Part shown: positions 33,381-44,742 of the stretch, piece by piece
Position numbering within the stretch: the first letter of the stretch is position 1
How the letters are laid out: every line of letters begins with the position of its first letter
Notes under the pieces: model-generated
What the model was told of the DNA's origin: nothing
Seen by the model: only the letters and a program-made list of their open reading frames with translations
Databases searched by the model: none
Assembly: GCA_036346405.1 (NCBI GenBank)
Contig: CM070566.1
Span: 55,276,382 to 55,340,381 of the forward strand
DNA length: 64,000 nucleotides
Direction of reading: 5' to 3'
DNA from: Phyllostachys edulis
Lineage: Eukaryota; Streptophyta; Magnoliopsida; Poales; Poaceae
Program-made: the position numbers and the translations under genes

Positions 33381-34330
33381 ATATAATTGGATGAACACAA
33401 GATCATAAGAAACTATACATCCAAACTAGATGCTTTATGCCTCATTATATGCTTGGATGAACACAAGCGTATCAGTAGCTCAAATTCTGCCTCATTGAAC
33501 AACCAAAATTCTACATCCCAATCTTCTGAAATAATTTGCGGCAGCAAGTGATATAACACATACATCTATATGCTTTCTGTCTCATTGAACAACCAAAATT
33601 CTACATCCCAAGCTATCAATCAATACCTTTAGGCCTAAGTATCCACTGAACTCAACATTGACTTCAAGAATTACAGAGAATTTGAGCTATTGAGCAAAGC
33701 AATTACCTGTCGCAGATACTTCTCGGCCGCGTCCACCATCGGTGCTTGCCTCTGCTTCTCAAGCGGCCTCCGTGCGCTATTGTGAGGCCAAGCCTCCATG
33801 TGCCGTCCCACCGTTGGTATCCGCCGATGCGCGACCGCCGCCCTCCATGCGCCGTTGAGGAGGTGTGGAGCTGGAGCCTGGAGCTCGGGAGCTTCGGCCG
33901 TGAGGATTGATTCAACTTGACAGTCGGCCGTGCCCACCATCGGAGCCCGCCTCTGCTTCTCGGCCGCGCCCACCATCGGTGCCCGCCTCTGCTTCTCGGT
34001 CGGCCTCAGTGCACCGTTGTGAGGCCGAGCCTCCATACGCTGTACCGCCGCCGATATCCGCCGCTGCATGTCCACTGCCCTCCATGCGCCGTTGAGGACG
34101 TGCGGAACTGGAGCCTGGAGCTCGGATGAGAGGGGAGGGGAGTTCTTCTTCTTCACCTGCAGCCTGCCCTGGTGCCCCCTCGGTGCGCTTGGACTTGGAG
34201 CAGCAGCAACCGTCGCAAAGCGCTCCCGAGCGCTGCCGCCGCTGCTAGGGCGACGAAGGGAGCAAGAAAGGAAGCGACTGGACCGGGCTGGTTTGAAAAT
34301 GGGCCGAAACATTTGGGCTTTATTCGTAAC
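33381..34330 (-). other. 5' region of the hAT element with short direct repeats
   Basis: CTCATTGAACAACCAAAATT occurs twice (33491 and 33580) and GGATGAACACAAG twice. From 33670 to 34330 the sequence is GC-rich, with repeated CCCACCATCGG and GCCTCTGCTTCTCGG blocks. It probably holds the transposase promoter and first exon, but no conserved peptide is recognised. Confidence 0.5.
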
Positions 34331-34597
34331 CTAACCGGGGGGTGCCGATATAACCGGTAAAACTAGTTTTTGGCCGAAAATCGGCCGAAAATTAAAACCC
34401 TACTTCAAGGTTTACTCTGCAAACTGTAAAGTTTCGCTTTGAGCTTTCTTGGCTGCGAATTCTTTTGTTTAATCTTGAACTTGGTTGCTTTTACCTCACA
34501 TTAATATCAAAACCAAATCTTTGGTCGCCTCTATCGGTCCATTTCTCGGTCTTGCCTTTGAATTCTTGATCGTGAATCGTGATGATGTTCTTGTGCG

Positions 34598-34825
34598 AGG
34601 CTCGGTGGTGGGATGGCCACCAATCATGACTACCCAAGAACACTATGGCAACCAACCGTTGAAAAGCAACAAAGAGGATCTTGATGCCAAAGCTGGGGTA
34701 GGGGTTTCGTATGTCAAGGTCGGCATGGATGGTGCCCGTGTCGAGGAAGGTCGACCTCAAGACTTACAAGAATTACAAGGACATGTCTTTGGCGCTTGAG
34801 AAAATGTTCATTGGCTTCAGCACGG
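34598..34825 (+). pseudogene. Aux/IAA exon: degron (domain II) and start of PB1 (domain III)
   Basis: VVGWPP, the auxin degron recognised by TIR1/AFB, is at 34605-34622. After linker text (LKSNKEDLDAKAG) comes YVKVGMDGA, the start of domain III. One frame over is RKVDLKTYKNYKDM, then LALEKMFIGFSTG, ending at a proper donor (CACGG|GTGAGG). A frame change lies near 34735. The other assembly copy (53053-53284) keeps DYRKNTMATN after the degron, where this copy is garbled, so part of the damage is sequence error. Confidence 0.8.
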
Positions 34826-35135
34826 GTGAGGTTTCTCGGGTTCTTTACAAACGCTTGCTATTCTAAGTTGCAATTAAATTTGACCTAGAGTAGTAGAAAT
34901 GCATCTTTACACATATTTAGTCACCTTTCACAGTGGTGAGATTGCCTATTGTAGTGACTTTCATTTTGTGATTGTTCCTTCCTAAATTTGACCTTGCTAT
35001 TATCTGCCAGTTTGTTTTGCACGATGCCTGTTTTAAGCATATAGTATTTCTGGTGGAGTAAAATAAAACGTTGCTTCTAATTTTTGGAGCGTTTCTTGTG
35101 CTTACTATTGATCAGTGGAGCTACTAATCTATCTA
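34826..35135. other. Aux/IAA intron, no other feature
   Basis: AT-rich, no frame of interest. It ends where a Helitron 5' terminus starts. Confidence 0.4.
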
Positions 35136-35340
35136 TCTATATCTATACTAATTGCAGGCTCTCCTAGAAGCCTCCATATTAATCCTAGGAGGTAAAAAGG
35201 CTAGAAATTCCCACATTAATCGGAGAAAAAGAAAAAGGCTAGAAATTCCCGTTAATCGGAGAAAAAGGAAAAATCCTAACCATCCATAAGAGTTTCTATT
35301 AGGCTGTGTTGCTAATCTTGGCATGGCGTAATCCAACAGA
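35136..35340 (+). mobile_element. Helitron 5'-end fragment
   Basis: TCTATATCTATACTAATTGC, then GGCTCTCCTAGAAGCC and repeated AGAAATTCCC..TTAATCGGAG blocks, is the same 5' end as the complete Helitron at 25972 (minus). No matching 3' end was found nearby. Confidence 0.6.
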
Positions 35341-36398
35341 GTTAGTTACCTATTCGTTACATCACGTAATGTAATAGGGTGACAATTTTGTTGGTTGTAG
35401 AAGCCAGAGTCGACAACCTAAACCATCGAAGCTTACAAAAACATACAGCGGTGGAGGAACTGAACTCCAAATCGAAACTAACAAAAGCAATAAAATTTGG
35501 AAGTTCACTTTTGCCCCTCGACTTATGCTCGGGTCCGAATAACACCCTCAACTATCTAACACGATTGACAACATGTAATTGGTATCACCGGATCCACCAT
35601 GAAATATACTTTCATAATATATAATTATTTTGATTGGAAACAACATATTTTCATAGAAATAGAACTCGGGTTGCATGCATGGAGCATATTGGTCGGTACT
35701 AAAAAGCGAAATATGACTCCATGGACGACGTACTAGATACAAATTACAATTAGGACTTTGTGAGCGACAAAGAATCCGAAACAATTAGCATCCACATAGA
35801 AAAATTGTGAAGGCGTGCATAGATACGGATATTGAAATCTTGGATCTAAATTTTTATATCAAAATATCTATTATTGCATAATTACAAAAATAAATCTAAT
35901 TTTGAAATTCATAACTATGGGATTTTAATTATTAAAATTATAGATTGCATGTAGTATCGTATTTGAAGCCCACCATGCCGTGATCAACTCAAAGAAGGTG
36001 ATAGTCCTATGGTTAGAATTCTAAATTTTCTTAATATATTATATTACTATTTTCTTGCAACAATTTTCACAATTAATTTCTAATTACAAATTGATATACT
36101 TGGGTATAACAATTGTTTGAATTCACATTTGTGAATTTGTATATATTAAATATAACATGATTTTTTAATTATGAATTCCTAAATATTTTTTTTCAATATA
36201 TAAGTATTAGTTTTACATATTCAATGGAATTACATATGCCTAGACAATAAAATTTTAATTTGAATTTATATATGTTATAATATCACAATTTGTGTACTCC
36301 ATATATATGTAGATCCATACACTAATAGTATACGTAATTAGGATGCGTAAATAACAATATTGGTTCTATATTGGGGCCATGAGGCAATAAATTAGAAA
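35341..36398. other. AT-rich intron or Helitron filler, no gene
   Basis: Very AT-rich from 35830 to 36390. This block is practically identical in the second assembly copy (54310-54860), which matters for judging the duplication. Confidence 0.5.
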
Positions 36399-36745
36399 TC
36401 TATACATATACTAATTGGAGGCTCTCCTAGAATTCCCCATATTAATCCTAAGAGGTAAAAAAGGGTAGAAATTCCCACATTAATCGAAGAAAAAGAAAAA
36501 AAGCTAAAAATTCCCACATTAATCATACATATACTAATTGGAGGCTCTCCTAGAATTCCCCATATTAATCCTAGGAGGTAAAAAAGGGTAGAAATTCCCA
36601 CATTAATCGAAGAAAAAGAAAAAAGGCTAAAAATTCCCACATTAATCAGAGAAATCTAACCATACAATTCAAGCTTGATGGTGCAACCTACGGCTTGGAT
36701 TTTTTTTTATTCGGCAGCCTACATGGACTCTGATTCAAGCTTTCA
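36399..36745 (+). mobile_element. Helitron 5' end, internally duplicated
   Basis: TCTATACATATACTAATTGG at 36399 and again from 36523 (124 bp apart), each followed by AGGCTCTCCTAGAATTCCCC. Downstream text (GGTGCAACCTACGGCTTGGA) matches the interior of the Helitron at 25231-25972. The DUF4220 fragment that follows may have been captured by this element. Confidence 0.6.
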
Positions 36746-36759
36746 TAAGATCAACAGAC

Positions 36760-37290
36760 TCGAGAAAAAAAGCACAGCATGGAAATTTGTGTGTGTTGGC
36801 CAAATTGGAGTCGCTTTCTTCAATGATTTCCGTATCGTTTGAAACAACAACTCCTCAACCTTATCTGCTGAAATATCATGCCCCTCGAGTAATGGTATTG
36901 GTATTCGTTCGAGAGTCCTCGGTCCAAGACACCGCCAATTTGCCAAGTTTGTTGCATAGACTCGTCGGCGTGTCACGAGTGCACTCATGCAACAAGTTGT
37001 CTTTACTAATGGTGCGGCCACGATGCAGCTACTCGGTGCCTGAAAGCGGCAACGCGGATCGAGACACGATAACATGGCGGGCGGTGCCATCTTCTAATTC
37101 ACAAAAATGCATGGTGAAGCCAAAAGCGTGGCCTAGCGTCCAAGAACACATATGTCCATATCGACCCCGAGCCCTAAGTAGCCATGTCATATCCGGGAGG
37201 AAGGTGGCGACCGACAAGATGTAAGTGATAACGACATCTACTCTCCTATGGCCGTCTTTCTTGTAGAACAAAAATAGCAAGAATCTTGTG
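36760..37290 (-). pseudogene. DUF4220 membrane-protein gene fragment
   Basis: Minus-strand frames, pieced across shifts and helped by the second copy at 55240-55780, read GHRRVDVVITYIL, DMTWLLRA, a Trp-rich loop, TIGQYNLLHECTRDTPTSL, GLEDSWNEYQY and VEELLFQTIRKSLKKA. This is the central part of the DUF4220 family, multi-membrane-span plant proteins that are abundant in grasses and whose function is unknown. Both ends of the gene are missing. It lies antisense inside the Aux/IAA intron, so it is a captured fragment. Confidence 0.65.
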
Positions 37291-37372
37291 ACAGTACAAA
37301 ATCATGGTGTACTAACCTTTATATTGTTAAACTAATTATTGGTAAATTTATTTTATAAAGTTTGACTCACGA

Positions 37373-37413
37373 AATGTGTGGGCGCTATATAAAAAACAAG
37401 CGGAGGGAGTAAA
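37373..37413. mobile_element. Stowaway-like terminus (one end only)
   Basis: ACAAGCGGAGGGAGTAAAA looks like a Stowaway-type right terminus. No left terminus was found upstream. The rest of the interval to 37931 is AT-rich and empty. Confidence 0.3.
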
Positions 37414-37931
37414 ACTTCTAAGACATAGAAAACACCGTTTAAAATATGTAGCCTATCTTGGATGCGCAGGTTGATGACTAATCTTGAATAATAAATTGTT
37501 TTAATGTTTATGCTAATTGCTTATGTTAGTTCTCATGCAAGAGATTCCAAAATTTTCAGCTCTCATCCTTTTGAATGTGGGGATACCACTTTTGTCATTC
37601 CTCAACCTTTGATTAGTAGTAGTGCCTCATCCCCATGGCTTCCTACATCATTTGATCTTTACGGTTAGATTTCTATTTTAAGTAGGCTATTGAAGGGCAA
37701 AGCCTATTCGATTAACTTATGGCAAATCTCATAAGAGCTTTTTCGTGACTAATTAAGGATCTAAGTTGCACAAAGGTAGATTTGCTTGGATCTAAAATGG
37801 AGGACCGATCTCTGATTTTTTATGTCCCATTCGGTATATATTAGATAACATAAAATAATTATGAAAATAAGATTGTGCCTAGAAGTTTTAGTGTGAAACG
37901 TTCTTTTACATGCATTTATTTGGCCACACAG

Positions 37932-38000
37932 GTAGTAGTGTGTCTAATGTCATACTAGGGAAGGATGGTGTGTCTGCGAATAGAAAGGATGGCGAATATG
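37932..38000 (+). pseudogene. Aux/IAA exon 3, part left of the CACTA insertion
   Basis: After the acceptor CCACACAG the frame reads SSVSNVILGKDGVSANRKDG, then EY, and is cut by the CACTA element. It continues at 48433. The last three bases (ATG) are the target duplication. Confidence 0.75.
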
Positions 38001-38034
38001 CACTACTACAAAAGAGGCTATAGTAGACGCCCCA

Positions 38035-38425
38035 TCACAGACGGTTCCTTTGGAACCATCTGTGTTGAGTCTATCCGGAGCTGGCATTGGCGCTGCCGAT
38101 ATCCTGAGCGGTTCTTATTTAGAACCGTCGTGATAAACATCTATCCTGAGCGATTCATTAATCGAACCGTCGTGAATTATCATAAACGGTTCTATTCACA
38201 AACCGTGCAGTGATAATCGACCAATCACGAGCGGGTCTCCTTTAGAACCGTTTGTGTACTATCACCGAGCGGTTCTCAATGAGAACCGTGCAGGATAAAC
38301 TGAATTATCACGAGCGATTATTATTGAGAACCGTTTGTGATAATACGAGACGGTTATGAATGAGAACCGTTTGTGATAATTGAATTATCCTGAGCGGTTC
38401 TAATTAAGAACCGTCTGTGATACCT
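38035..38425. repeat. CACTA left subterminal hairpin array
   Basis: Successive motifs of the form TATCACAGACGGTTCT..AGAACCGTCTGTGATA make short hairpins of about 45 bp. In this copy many are corrupted (for example CACGAGCGG or CCTGAGCGG for CACAGACGG). The other assembly copy (56508-56905) shows them clean. These repeats are the usual TnpA-type binding sites. Confidence 0.85.
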
Positions 38426-38431
38426 GCCATC

Positions 38432-38441
38432 ATATAAATTG
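38432..38441 (+). promoter_or_regulatory. TATA box for the CACTA transposase transcript
   Basis: CATATAAATT lies immediately inside the left subterminal array, ahead of a GC-rich leader (38450-38650). Confidence 0.4.
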
Positions 38442-38889
38442 CGCCCGACACATCCCTCTGCCGCACTACCACTGCCTTGCCGCACTGCCGCTCTGGAGGC
38501 CCTGTGTCCATTGCCGCACTGTCGCTGCCTCTGTCACTGCCTCTACCGCTCTGGAGCAACCCTACCTCTGCCGCAACCCTATTGCTGGCTCCACTTAGAT
38601 CTGCTGCTCCTCTCCCATGCACCACTTCCCTGCCCTAGCTCCTCCAACCTAACAGGTGTTAAGACTATTCCCTCATTCTTGTATTTGTATGTGATACAAA
38701 AGGCAACATAACAGGTGTTCTTATTTGTTTTCTACCGTACTCAACCATACATCGATGATCTTTCATAGATGTAAATTGTTCATTATAGAATTGCATGCAT
38801 GAGTGTTTTTCTATCATGTTAAACTAATGTGTTTGTAGATATATGTATCACTATCTTTTGATTGGTTGATGAAAATATTTATATAAGGT

Positions 38890-38926
38890 TTGTGATTACA
38901 TTTAACGCATACGGGCACCCTACTAG
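38890..38926 (+). mobile_element. Helitron-type 3' terminus nested in the CACTA element
   Basis: ACGGGCACCCTACTAG|T closely resembles the common grass Helitron 3' end; the other copy reads GTAACGCACGGGCACCCTAC then TAG|T. A matching 5' TC end within the CACTA was not found. Confidence 0.4.
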
Positions 38927-39109
38927 TATCTTTAGAAAAAGCAAAGCAAACACGCGATTTCATCCTTGGGAAAAGAGAGAGGAGGAGCGAGAAGGAAAGC
39001 ATACGGAGACAAGAAGCAAGGAATCATCATGTAGCCATTTAAACCTCATTACGCACATCAAATTGTTATGAAATATACGAGATGGCCTACATTTTCCATG
39101 GTATCATCC

Positions 39110-39345
39110 GAGATGTAGGACTTCCAAAAGACATCATATGATGCACTTTGATCAACACTTTGACTATGATTTTGTATCATCATATATTAGCCAAAATAAT
39201 AAAAATGATATATTACGAAAGTATTTTGTAAGAAAACCTTAATGATATTATTTTCACGTAGGCAATTTATATATTTTAACATATATTAATGGTCAATATT
39301 TTATAACCTTGACTTATATCGCGAGATGGAGGGAGTATTTGCAAA
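39110..39345. mobile_element. MITE-like remnant and AT-rich leader
   Basis: The right side ends GAGATGGAGGGAGTATTT, a Stowaway/Tourist-like terminus, preceded by AT-rich text of the kind found in such MITEs. The left terminus is degenerate. A separate 55-bp direct repeat (GGGTAACGATCTATA..) occurs at 39519 and 39684, just before the transposase start. Confidence 0.3.
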
Positions 39346-39766
39346 CAAGGGAATGCAGAATTAAATTTATTATTGGAAGTATTTCAAGAAAATTACCCCA
39401 CTTTAATGCCGTATTGGGTATTAAGCATTGGAGATGTCCTTAAGGACATGTACAATGGTATAGACAACTACTGTCTATAGTATCTCTCTATGTTATCTAT
39501 AGACAACGCTTCAACAATGGGTAACGATCTATATATAACCCTTTATGTTTGCTATAAATTAATCGCTAATCAATTTAAGTATGTTTGGTAAATAGGAAGC
39601 CCATTGTCTTGCAAGACGAGAGAGGAAGGAGGAGAAGGTGAGGATTGTCGAGAGATATTAGGTATTTTCTTCGTGAGCTTTGAGGGTAACGATCTATAAC
39701 CCTTTATGTTTGCTATAAATTAATCGCTAATCAATTTGACACTAATTTGTTACATCCGTAGTGTAG

Positions 39767-42660
39767 ATGGATCGAAACTGGATGTACGGTGTGAATTGTG
39801 TGAGTCAAGAGTACATTAATGGTGTGTTTGCTTTTAGAAGAGCCGCTAAGCAGGATATGTTGAAGAAGGGGATAAATTTTATGTACTGTCTATGCATTGA
39901 TTGCGAAAATCTGAAGATATTTAACAACGCGGCGCAAATCGAAGCGCACTTGATTCGAAGGGATTTCAAAAAAGGGTATACATGTTGGACGATCCGGGTA
40001 AAGCGATTATACGAAGTTAATAATGGCGACATCAGGAAGTCAACGATTTGCGGATGTGGTGTGCTTTTGATGAGGATAGGTGGCACGATGACAATCTGGA
40101 TCGGATGCTACGCTATCACGAGAGAACTACTGATGAGAGAGTTTTGTAAATTCGAGGGCTTAAGGGAGGACTCGGTGAGACCTTTGCTCCTAGCTACAAA
40201 CCGGAATACACAAGGTTGTCAACAGTGCTTGAGCTGCTGAAATTGAAGGCAAGCAATGGTTGGTCCGATAAGAGTTTCACGGCGTTGTTAGGTCTCCTAG
40301 CGGACATCCTTAGGAGAAGCGTGTTGCCCAACACCACCTATCAAGCAAAGAAGGTTATTTGTCCATTGGGAATGGAAGTAGAAAGAATACATGCATGTCC
40401 GAGCGATTGTATCCTCTCTAGTAAAGAGTATGCGGAACATGCATGTATGTCCCATGTGAAAAGCATCTGATACAAGCGTCGAAATCTTGCTAAGGTGAAG
40501 CAAGGACCTCTGCTAAGATGTTGTGGTATCTGCTGTGATCCCACGTTTGAAGCGTTTATTTGTGAACCCAAAGGAGGCAAGATTGCTGTGTTGACACTCG
40601 AGAGGAGCATAAGAGATGGAAAGCTTAGACACCTGCGATTACGCCTAGTGGAGAAACTTGATCGAGACTTGAAGAGTTCGGTCTTGAGCAAGGAACATAA
40701 GGTTAGGGTTGAGTCTGGATGGAATGAATCCTTTCGGTAACATGAGCGGCCGACATAGCACTGGCCGTGAATCTATGTATGTACAACCTTTACGCCATGT
40801 TGTTACGCACCATCAATGATTTTTACGCCCTTGGTAACCTGTTGGGCTTCAGTACAAAAGGAGCCAAAGCCTGTCCGCACTACTTAGATACTACGGAGAG
40901 TGTATGGCTGAACAACTCGCGTAAAACTGTGTATATGCGTCACCGTAGGTTCCTTCGAGAGTCACCCATACCGCAAGATGAAGAAATAATTCGACAAAAA
41001 TAAGGAGAGCAGTTCGGCTCAAGGGCTTTTAGAGGAAAGAGGTCTATGATATGGTTAAGGATATCGATGTTGTGCTTGGGAAGGGGCGTTAATTAAGAAC
41101 CCGTGAGAAGAACATCGGAAGAAGCGGTCAATTTTTGGGACTTGCCTTATTGGGAGCACTTAGAAGTTCGCCCTTTGCATCGATATCATGCATGTAGAGA
41201 AGAATGTATGTGATAGCTTGATTGGTCTCTTCTTTGAACATTAGTAGCAAAACAAAGGATGGTGTTAGCATGCGGCGTGACTTGGTTGATATGAACATAA
41301 GGACCGAGCTAGCACGAAAGAGACCGTCTGAGACGAGCGTACCTTCCCCGACCCGCTACACTCTGTCCAAGGCGAGAGAAATGAAGCGTGCGAGCTTGCA
41401 TGGTGTGAAAGTCCGTCTGGTTACTCCGCTAATATTAAGAAACTTATTTCTATGCAAGATTTGAAATTAATTGGTATGAAGTCTCATGATTGTCATGTCT
41501 TGATGACACAAATGCTTCTGTTGCAATTAGAAGTATCTTGCGAACATGATCCGAGTGGCAATCTTGAGGCTGTGTTATTTCTTTAACTCAATTGCTTAGA
41601 AGATCATTGATCCCCAAGGACTAGATGCTTTGTAGGCGAGGTGGTGACAACTCTATGTCATCTTGAGATGTATTTCCCTCCGTCATTTTTCGATATCATG
41701 GTCCATCTCATTGTTCACCTTGTGAAAGAGATAAAGATATCTTGACCTGTGTTCTTCGTCATATGTACCCGTTAAAGAGGTACATGGGAATTCTCAAGTC
41801 CTCGTCGGAATCGATCTCGTCGGAGGGCAACATCGTCGAAGGTTATTACAACCGAAGAGGTCATTGAGTTCTGCGTCGACTACATGGCTCGAGTGGAACC
41901 GATAGGTGTGCCTCTATCTCGCCATGAGGGAGACTAGATGGTATCGAGACCATCGAACGAAATCAATCACTCCCGATCTAGATAATGCGCTCAAGCCCAT
42001 TTCACGGTCTTGCAACACATGACCCAAGTGTCTCCGTACATCAACAAGCACAAAGATATGGTACACCAACGAGAATCTGAGACCGGTCGGAGGTTTGGAT
42101 CACGAGAGAACTGGCGTCGGTTCAGCGAATGGTTAAAGGTGCGAATCAGGGGAGGTCATCAAGTGATGATCTGTTGCTATGGTTGGCACAAGGGCCACAA
42201 TTTACAATTATCGCATGGCAAGGATCGACATAAATGGGTACACATTTTATCTGGCTTAGGATAGGAAGAGCCTGATCCGAGCAATGGTGTCCGTATAGAT
42301 GCATTCGATGCCGATGGGGTTTGAGGAGCTCCTACTATGGGCAAATAGAGGAGATATGGGAGCTCGACTCGTGCTTTTCAAGATCCCCTATTTTGGTGCC
42401 GTTGGGTCCATCTCCACAGGTGAAGGTCGACAAATGCAGGCGTCACTCTGTAGACCTTGAGCGTGTGGGATGTAACCAACCCGCAAATAAGCAAGCCACG
42501 TAGTTCTTCATGGAAAAAGGAGGATTAGCCGGAGTTGAGAGCGTAGTGGGCGAGGAAGAATACAATTAATTTGACGAGTTGCCTCCTTTGGAAGCGACAT
42601 TAGGCTCAAGGAAGAACCCGGTGAGGAAGTTAGCTATATCTTGCGTCGATCATCATGAAG
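39767..42660 (+). pseudogene. CACTA transposase (TNP2/Transposase_21) with DUF4218/DUF4216 parts
   Basis: ATG 39767 opens MDRNWMYG, the start of the Transpos_assoc domain (CIDCENLKIF, EAHLIRRDFKKGYTCW). Next comes the Transposase_21 core in pieces: ACPSDCILSSKEYAEHACM, KLRHLRLRL, ESGWNESFR and NLCMYNLYAM. Then ACPHYLDTTESVW, KTVYMRHRRFL, the MHVEKNV-like block near 41195, and DLKLIGMKSHDCHVLMTQM. A DUF4218-like part follows (LEMYFPPSFFDIMVHLIVHL), and last a DUF4216-like part (YYGQIEEIWELD, 42320-42650). It catalyses cut-and-paste transposition in active relatives. More than ten frame changes break it. Many differ between the two assembly copies, so at least some are sequence errors. Confidence 0.85.
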
Positions 42661-43269
42661 GCCTATATTTTAATTAAGAATTTACTCCAATGTAATTAAT
42701 TTATTCCATAACATCATGTGTTATGGACTTGTAATCTCTCATATATTTTGATGTCAGCGTGAAATTGTCATGTGTTGATGTGTTATGGACTTGTCATCTT
42801 TGATATTGATAGCCGGTCATAAAGGATCTTTCTCACCTATACATTTGTAATAATACATTTCAAAGTTTAGCGGCAAGATTAGCGTGAATAACAAGAGGAG
42901 ACCATCAACAGGCAGGATAATATTATGCGCTTGTAATAAGCGGGCGACAAAAAGATTTAAAAAGTAGAAAACTATAAATAAAGAAAGTTTTTCTAGCACG
43001 GTTCAACGTCTGGAGAGAGGTGCTCATATAGTGCGGCCGGTAGGCCATCAATGCGGCGACAAAGAAGCGAAGAAGCTGACCATTTACATTTTTTGTGGAG
43101 AAAGGGATCAAGGAGGTTGTGTGAAATACATTGTAGAAGGGATATCTATTTATAGAACAAGTACTAAAATTTGGGCGGAGGCGAAGAGATATTTGGCGGT
43201 ATGGCGATGTTGGAAAATGAAGAGCGAAGAGACACAGCGGGAAAATGAAGAGACTTGTTCATTTTTGAC
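42661..43269. other. CACTA inter-gene spacer
   Basis: AT-rich, no coding sequence. It holds the transposase 3' end region and leads into the internal hairpin array. Confidence 0.4.
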
Positions 43270-43552
43270 GAGTTATCACGAGATAGTTCCATAATAGAAC
43301 CGTGCAGTGATAAGGTATCATAAACGGTTCTATTTAGAGACCGTCAGTGATACTTCTATATCCTGACGGTTTTTAATAGAACCGTGCATGATATATCACG
43401 ACGGTTTCATACTAGAACCGTGCGTGATATATCTAAGCGGTTTTGTACTAGAGCCGTGCATGATATGGAGCGTATCACGAATGGTTCTATTAAAAACCGT
43501 CTGTGATATCCTTATCCTGACGGTTCTTTAATAGAACCGTGCGTGATAGCTT
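43270..43552. repeat. Internal CACTA hairpin array between the two genes
   Basis: About seven consecutive hairpins use the same motif as the element ends. They read clearly in the second copy (61786-62076: TATCACAGACGGTT..AACCGTCTGTGATA). The array stops directly before the leader of the second gene (CTTTTATAAGGAGGAACCGC, a TATA-like start at 43552), so it could act as a promoter-proximal transposase-binding or silencing site. Confidence 0.85.
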
Positions 43553-44742
43553 TTATAAGGAGGAACCGCTAGGGTTTTGCTCTTACTCGTCACTTCCTCT
43601 CCGCGCCACTTAGGCTCTCGCGCTCGTTCACCTCCTCTAGGGTTTAGGGCTCTCCGTTCACCGCCGATAACGACCTCGGCACGCGCCGCCCCGACCTTGG
43701 CGCCCAGACTTGGCGCCTTGACCTCGGCGCCACCGCCCGACCTCGGTGCCTCGACACCGCCGCTAGCCGACCTCGACACGCTGCCCCCGACATCGGCCAG
43801 CTGCCTTTGTCCTCCCTCTGCACCGACCTCCTCCCTGCGTCGTCCTCCTCCCCGTGTCGGCCTCCTCCCTCTGCCGGCCTTCTCCCCGCCGTCCTCCTCC
43901 CGCCCATGTCGACCTCCTCCCACATCCCTCCTCCCATGGCCTCCTCCCACGTGTGACGACCCACCACGTGATATCTGACAAAGGTGCAGGAGAACCATTT
44001 TTTTTAGTAAGCGGTACTACCGCATAGAGCACCGGCCTCCTCCTTGCACCGTGAGTTCTTGTGTGGCATCCTCTCTGTGAGTATTGCTCCTCTGTGGTAG
44101 TTCGGTTGATCTTTGCATATATATATTTGCAAGGCTAGTTGATACCTTGATCGTATTAGTTCGATTTACGAATCTAATCTTGAAGATATTACAAATTGAT
44201 CGATGGGCTTTGTTGACATGCTCTGTGATGAACTACATCTTATCTTGAGATTGAATGTGATAGTTAGTTCATACTTGAGCTCTATTGTATTACTTACTCT
44301 TGTCAATATGATATCTTTGTTAATTGGTTACTTTCGGTTGAAAGCTACTTATTACGATTCTTGGTTCATTTGATCTCTAGCATTTGAAGTGGATCTTGTT
44401 ATGTCGACCAATCGGCTTTATCCTTGAACACAATGTCTTCATGTTGATTCTATTGAGAGTATTGATTTTTGTTGGTAATCTAATGACCGTTTGTGATTCT
44501 TCTAGTAGTCTGTTTGTTGGAAGTTTAATCTGTTTTAGATTATGATTGAGGTCATTTAAATTCTTTAGGAATTATGCTTTAATGCTAATTAATTTTTTGG
44601 GATTAATTCTAATATTTTACTAAAAGCGCATTTTTACAACAATCCAAAAAGAAAGTTTTACTTGATTCTATTTTGTTTCTATGTCTTCATTAAAGGCTAG
44701 TCCATTTTATTGCATATGTAACTTATATAGATAGCAAGTGGC
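43553..44742 (+). other. Leader of the second CACTA gene (GC-rich first exon and long intron)
   Basis: 43570-43980 is CT/GC-rich, with CTCGGCGCC and CCTCCTCCC repeats and frames open on both strands; the peptides are low-complexity, so I do not call them protein. 44040-44700 is T-rich and intron-like. The next coding text starts near 44743. Confidence 0.4.

Larger units (their letters stand above)
31173..34402 (-). mobile_element. hAT DNA transposon with 8-bp target duplication
   Basis: The element begins TAGGGTTCTAG and ends AAACCCTA. It is flanked by CTTCAAGG at 31165-31172 and 34403-34410, the 8-bp duplication diagnostic of hAT. Subterminal AACCGG, CGGCCGAAA and CCGGGGGG blocks recur in inverted order at both ends (31185-31270 and 34330-34390), as expected for transposase-binding repeats. 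It encodes a BED-finger/DUF659 transposase on the minus strand. It sits in an intron of the Aux/IAA fragment. Confidence 0.9.

Noticed and set aside
36743..37224. Plus-strand 145-codon frame opposite the DUF4220 fragment
   Set aside because: The minus strand carries the recognisable family motifs; the plus frame is its complement.
43528..44032. Open frames up to 157 codons on both strands, and at 62073-62674
   Set aside because: Low-complexity Pro/Gly/Arg text in a CTCGGCGCC-repeat leader of a CACTA gene.
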